The notes beneath the pieces were generated by a model that saw only the letters and a program-made list of their open reading frames with translations, ran no database searches and had not been told where the DNA came from. Of a stretch of 5,966 bases of DNA, positions 3,530-5,966 are shown in pieces (position 1 is the first letter of the stretch; every line of letters starts with the position of its first letter). This DNA is from Schaalia odontolytica (lineage in GTDB: Bacteria; Actinomycetota; Actinomycetes; Actinomycetales; Actinomycetaceae). The stretch covers positions 1-5,966 of the forward strand of contig CATYYP010000117.1 in NCBI GenBank assembly GCA_958415245.1, written 5' to 3'. The position numbers and the translations under genes are program-made.

Positions 3530-5563
3530 TCAGTGGTGTGCATTTCCGTTGTTGTTGCCGTTGTTATTGCCGCCGTTGTTTCCGTTCTGGCCGCCCTTCG
3601 ACACCTTCAGCTTCACGGTCGAATTCTTCTCCACCTTCGAACCCTCACCGGGCTCGACGGAGAGGACCTGGCCGGCGGGCTGGTTGCCTGCGACCTCTTC
3701 GACGGTGACGGTCAGGCCCAGGGCCTTGAGCTGCGCCTCGGCGTCTTCACGGCCCATGCCGACGACGGTGGGAATCTCCACCTGCGCCGCCTTGCCGCTC
3801 GAGATGGACACGCCAATGGCGGTGCCCTTCTTGACCTTCGTGCCGGTCGCGGGATCCTGCTCGACGATGCGATCCTTCTCCTTCTCGGAGTCAACGCTCG
3901 TCACGTTGCCCAACTCCAGGCCGACGCCCTTGAGGGTGCTGCGAGCCTGGTCCTGGGTCATGCCCGACAGGTCAGGTACGTCCACCTGATCCGAACCGGA
4001 GGACAGGTAGGCGCGGATCGTCTGGCCGGCCTTCACCTTGGAACCGGGGGAGGGGTTGGTCTGCGCGACCTTGCCCTCGGGAACGGTGTCGGAGGCGACC
4101 TTGCTGGAGTCGAGCTCCCACTTCAGGCCAAGGGCCTCGATCGCCTTGCGGGCGTCGTCGGGGCTCATGCCGACCAGGTTGTCCGGCAGAGTCACCGAAT
4201 CGGGGCCGGAGGAGATGGTGACGCGGACGGTCGCGCCCTTCTCGGCCTGCGTGCCCGCGGCGGGGTCGGTGGAGGCCACGGAGCCCTCAGCAACGGTATC
4301 GGAGGCGACCTTGTCGGGGTTGAGCTCCCACGTGAAGCCAGCCTGCTCGATCTGGGTCTTCGCCTCGGCCTGGGTCAGGCCGACGACATTGGGAACCGCG
4401 ATCGACTCGTGCTCGGCGGCACCGCGCGTCAGGGCCCATACCGAGCCACCAATCAGCAGCAGGGCGATAAGCAACACGGTCGCGATGATCGCCGTGCGAC
4501 GCTTGCGGGCCTTGGCGGCCTCGTTCGCGGTGTCATCGGTGGCAACCGCGGGCAGCGACGTGGAGGTCGCAGCCACCGCCGCGGCGGGCGCGTGGCTGGG
4601 GACCGCCGCCATCGGCGTGGTCGCGGCGGTGCGTGCGGACGCCATGCCGGCGGCGGGCAGGACCTCGGTCGCCCACGAGTCGGCGGGCGGCGCGCCCACG
4701 TCGAGGCCTCGGGCCACGCGCTGCAGGTCTGCGAGCATTGCTGCAGCGCTCGGGTAGCGGTCCTCGCGGTTCTTCGCCAGGGACTTCAGCACCACGCGGT
4801 CGAGCGAGTCCGGGATGTCGGACAGGATCGACGAGGGCGTGGGCGGGATCTGCTCGACGTGCTGGTAGGCGACGGCGACGGCCGAGTCACCCTTGAAGGG
4901 CGGGCGGCCCGTCAGCAGCTCGAAGAGGACGACACCGGTCGAGTACAGGTCGGAGCGAGCATCAACGGTCTCGCCGCGAGCCTGCTCGGGGGAGAGGTAC
5001 TGGGCGGTGCCCACGACGGCATTCGTCTGCGTCATCGTGGCCTGCGAGTCCGTCAGGGCTCGCGCGATGCCAAAGTCCATGACCTTGACCTTGCCGTCCG
5101 ACGTCAGCATGATGTTGCCGGGCTTGATGTCGCGGTGCACCAGGTGGTTCGCGTGCGAGTACTGGAGGGCGGACAGGACGCCTGACACGATCTCGATGGC
5201 CTCGTTGATCGGAACGGCCGTGCCGTCGGAGATCAGGTCCTTGACCGTGTGCCCCTCGACGTACTCCATGACGATGTAGGGCACCGCGATCGAACGGCCG
5301 GTCGCATCCTCGATGATCTCCTCGCCCGTGTCGTACACGGCGACGATGTTCGGGTGATTCAGCGACGCTGCCGACTGCGCTTCGCGACGGAAGCGCGCCT
5401 GGAAGATCGAATCCTGCGCCAGATCGCGGCGCAGCATCTTGATTGCTACGACGCGCGACAGGCGAGTGTCGAAGCCCAGGTGGACTTCGGCCATTCCGCC
5501 TCGCCCGATGAGCGAGCGGACCTCGTATCGGCCAGCTAGACGGTGGGCCATGGGCTCTGCCAT
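3530..5563 (-). CDS. pknB: Transmembrane Ser/Thr protein kinase PknB with four PASTA domains
   Basis: The product has 677 residues. The N-terminal kinase domain (about 13-280) has every key element: Gly-rich loop GRGGMAEV (20-27), ATP-binding Lys42 in VAIK, catalytic HRDIKPGN (143-150, Asp145), DFG (163-165), activation loop MTQTNAVVGTAQYLSPEQ with Thr178/Thr180 at the positions autophosphorylated in M. tuberculosis PknB, and Asp205 in RSDLYSTG. An Ala/Thr/Pro-rich juxtamembrane linker (about 285-350) ends in KARKRR before one membrane helix (358-378). Four PASTA domains follow outside the cell at about 387-452, 455-523, 525-591 and 594-657, then an Asn/Gly-rich tail (658-677). PASTA kinases sense muropeptides or lipid II and phosphorylate wall-synthesis and division proteins. 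AGGAGG (5571-5576) lies seven bases before the ATG at 5563; Met5 is a weaker alternative. The gene overlaps the upstream gene by 28 bases, suggesting one operon. Confidence 0.97.
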   Translation of the reverse strand: MAEPMAHRLAGRYEVRSLIGRGGMAEVHLGFDTRLSRVVAIKMLRRDLAQDSIFQARFRREAQSAASLNHPNIVAVYDTGEEIIEDATGRSIAVPYIVMEYVEGHTVKDLISDGTAVPINEAIEIVSGVLSALQYSHANHLVHRDIKPGNIMLTSDGKVKVMDFGIARALTDSQATMTQTNAVVGTAQYLSPEQARGETVDARSDLYSTGVVLFELLTGRPPFKGDSAVAVAYQHVEQIPPTPSSILSDIPDSLDRVVLKSLAKNREDRYPSAAAMLADLQRVARGLDVGAPPADSWATEVLPAAGMASARTAATTPMAAVPSHAPAAAVAATSTSLPAVATDDTANEAAKARKRRTAIIATVLLIALLLIGGSVWALTRGAAEHESIAVPNVVGLTQAEAKTQIEQAGFTWELNPDKVASDTVAEGSVASTDPAAGTQAEKGATVRVTISSGPDSVTLPDNLVGMSPDDARKAIEALGLKWELDSSKVASDTVPEGKVAQTNPSPGSKVKAGQTIRAYLSSGSDQVDVPDLSGMTQDQARSTLKGVGLELGNVTSVDSEKEKDRIVEQDPATGTKVKKGTAIGVSISSGKAAQVEIPTVVGMGREDAEAQLKALGLTVTVEEVAGNQPAGQVLSVEPGEGSKVEKNSTVKLKVSKGGQNGNNGGNNNGNNNGNAHH
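3542..3589 (-). repeat. Asn/Gly codon tract at the 3' end of pknB
   Basis: These bases encode residues 659-674 of PknB, almost entirely Asn and Gly. They read as imperfect triplet repeats (GTT/GCC on the plus strand). The tract lies after the last PASTA domain and just before the terminal AHH. It is a low-complexity extension whose length could vary by slippage in frame. Confidence 0.6.
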
Positions 5564-5966
5564 GTCCTAACCTCCTCGATAATGTGTGCTCCCGCACTTG
5601 GTTGTATCAGGGAGCCAAGCATGTGTTTGATCGTAATAGCTGCAAGCGCGATGAGCGCAATCACGATGATTGCGACGATGACCGCGCGAATAATCTGCCT
5701 GGATGCTGGGACGGGTGGTGCGACGACGCTGCGCGAGTAGGCGGTCTTGGCCGCCGGACGGGTACGTTGCGCGCTGCGAGCGTCGAGCTCGTGCCAGCGC
5801 GGCCCGCGCTTCGCCTTCTCGGGCCGCGGCTCGTAGACCGAGCGTCGCTGGCGCTTCGAGGGCGTGGTTGCGCGAGGCTGGGGAACGGTCCCGTACACGC
5901 GCGGCGACGAGGCCGTGGCCGCCTTGTCGCGGCGAGGCGACTCGGAGTGGGCGGGCTGGGGAATGC
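5536..5966 (-). CDS. pknA: C-terminal part of probable Ser/Thr kinase PknA (5' end outside window)
   Basis: The frame is open from the right edge to a TAG at 5538-5536, giving 142 visible residues. They start with a Pro/Ser/Arg/Lys-rich, probably disordered linker (about 1-89), followed by one membrane helix (about 90-112, QIIRAVIVAIIVIALIALAA) and a short tail ending TWQSPWPTV. No kinase motif is inside the window. The call rests on the architecture (basic linker, one membrane helix, short outside tail, as in PknA) and on position directly upstream of and overlapping pknB, where pknA sits in most actinobacteria. The pknB ribosome site and first nine codons lie inside this gene, implying translational coupling. 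A GTG at 5898 is within the open frame and need not be the start. A different membrane protein cannot be excluded from this fragment alone. Confidence 0.6.
   Translation of the reverse strand, partial: IPQPAHSESPRRDKAATASSPRVYGTVPQPRATTPSKRQRRSVYEPRPEKAKRGPRWHELDARSAQRTRPAAKTAYSRSVVAPPVPASRQIIRAVIVAIIVIALIALAAITIKHMLGSLIQPSAGAHIIEEVRTWQSPWPTV

Noticed and set aside
3449..5185. 578-codon open frame on the plus strand, opposite pknB
   Set aside because: It is a shadow of pknB caused by GC-rich codon bias. Its translation is low-complexity Gly/Arg/Leu-rich with no family resemblance, while the minus strand has every kinase and PASTA motif.

Overview
The window looks like a high-GC Gram-positive chromosome (Actinomycetota). 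Strong G/C bias at third codon positions, CrgA, a DUF881 protein, a class E-type sortase and a PASTA kinase together fit an Actinomycetaceae-like organism (Actinomyces/Schaalia type). The genus is an inference from gene content and style, not from a search. The gene order crgA(-), DUF881(+), trpG/pabA(+), pknB(-), pknA(-) matches the locus close to the replication origin in Mycobacterium tuberculosis (Rv0011c to Rv0015c). Here a sortase gene and a 51-residue membrane-protein gene sit between the DUF881 gene and trpG.

Layout. Bases 1-260 (-) carry almost all of crgA, transcribed away from a divergent intergenic region (261-383) that holds a good promoter for crgA. Bases 384-2002 (+) form a tight three-gene unit: DUF881 envelope protein, class E-type sortase (8-base overlap), and a small single-pass membrane protein (10-base gap). 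A GNRA-loop hairpin follows at 2029-2054. trpG/pabA is at 2198-2836 (+). Bases 2837-3529 are a long non-coding stretch between convergent genes. pknB (3530-5563, -) encodes a transmembrane Ser/Thr kinase with four extracellular PASTA domains. It overlaps by 28 bases the 3' end of an upstream gene (5536-5966, -), probably pknA, which runs off the right edge.

How it fits together. CrgA, the PASTA kinase and probable PknA belong to the actinobacterial growth and division machinery. The kinase senses the cell wall through PASTA domains and phosphorylates regulators of wall synthesis and division, and CrgA is a divisome membrane protein. The sortase and its two membrane/envelope neighbours put surface-protein anchoring next to this machinery. 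TrpG/PabA is a metabolic glutaminase (folate and/or tryptophan) that keeps this position in many actinobacteria.

The most striking unexplained signal is in the convergent gap. At 3130-3226 there are six copies of an 11-base motif (GGATAGGTTAT or its complement) at an exact 19-base period: three in one orientation, then three in the other, mirrored about base 3178. A second cluster of unrelated repeats (AGGGAGC / GCTCCCT, GTGGTGCAA) lies at 2972-3050, a degenerate 25-base repeat at 3306/3366, and a 16-bp perfect stem, probably the pknB terminator, at 3427-3476. Base composition is visibly less GC-rich over roughly 2880-3230 than in the flanking genes.
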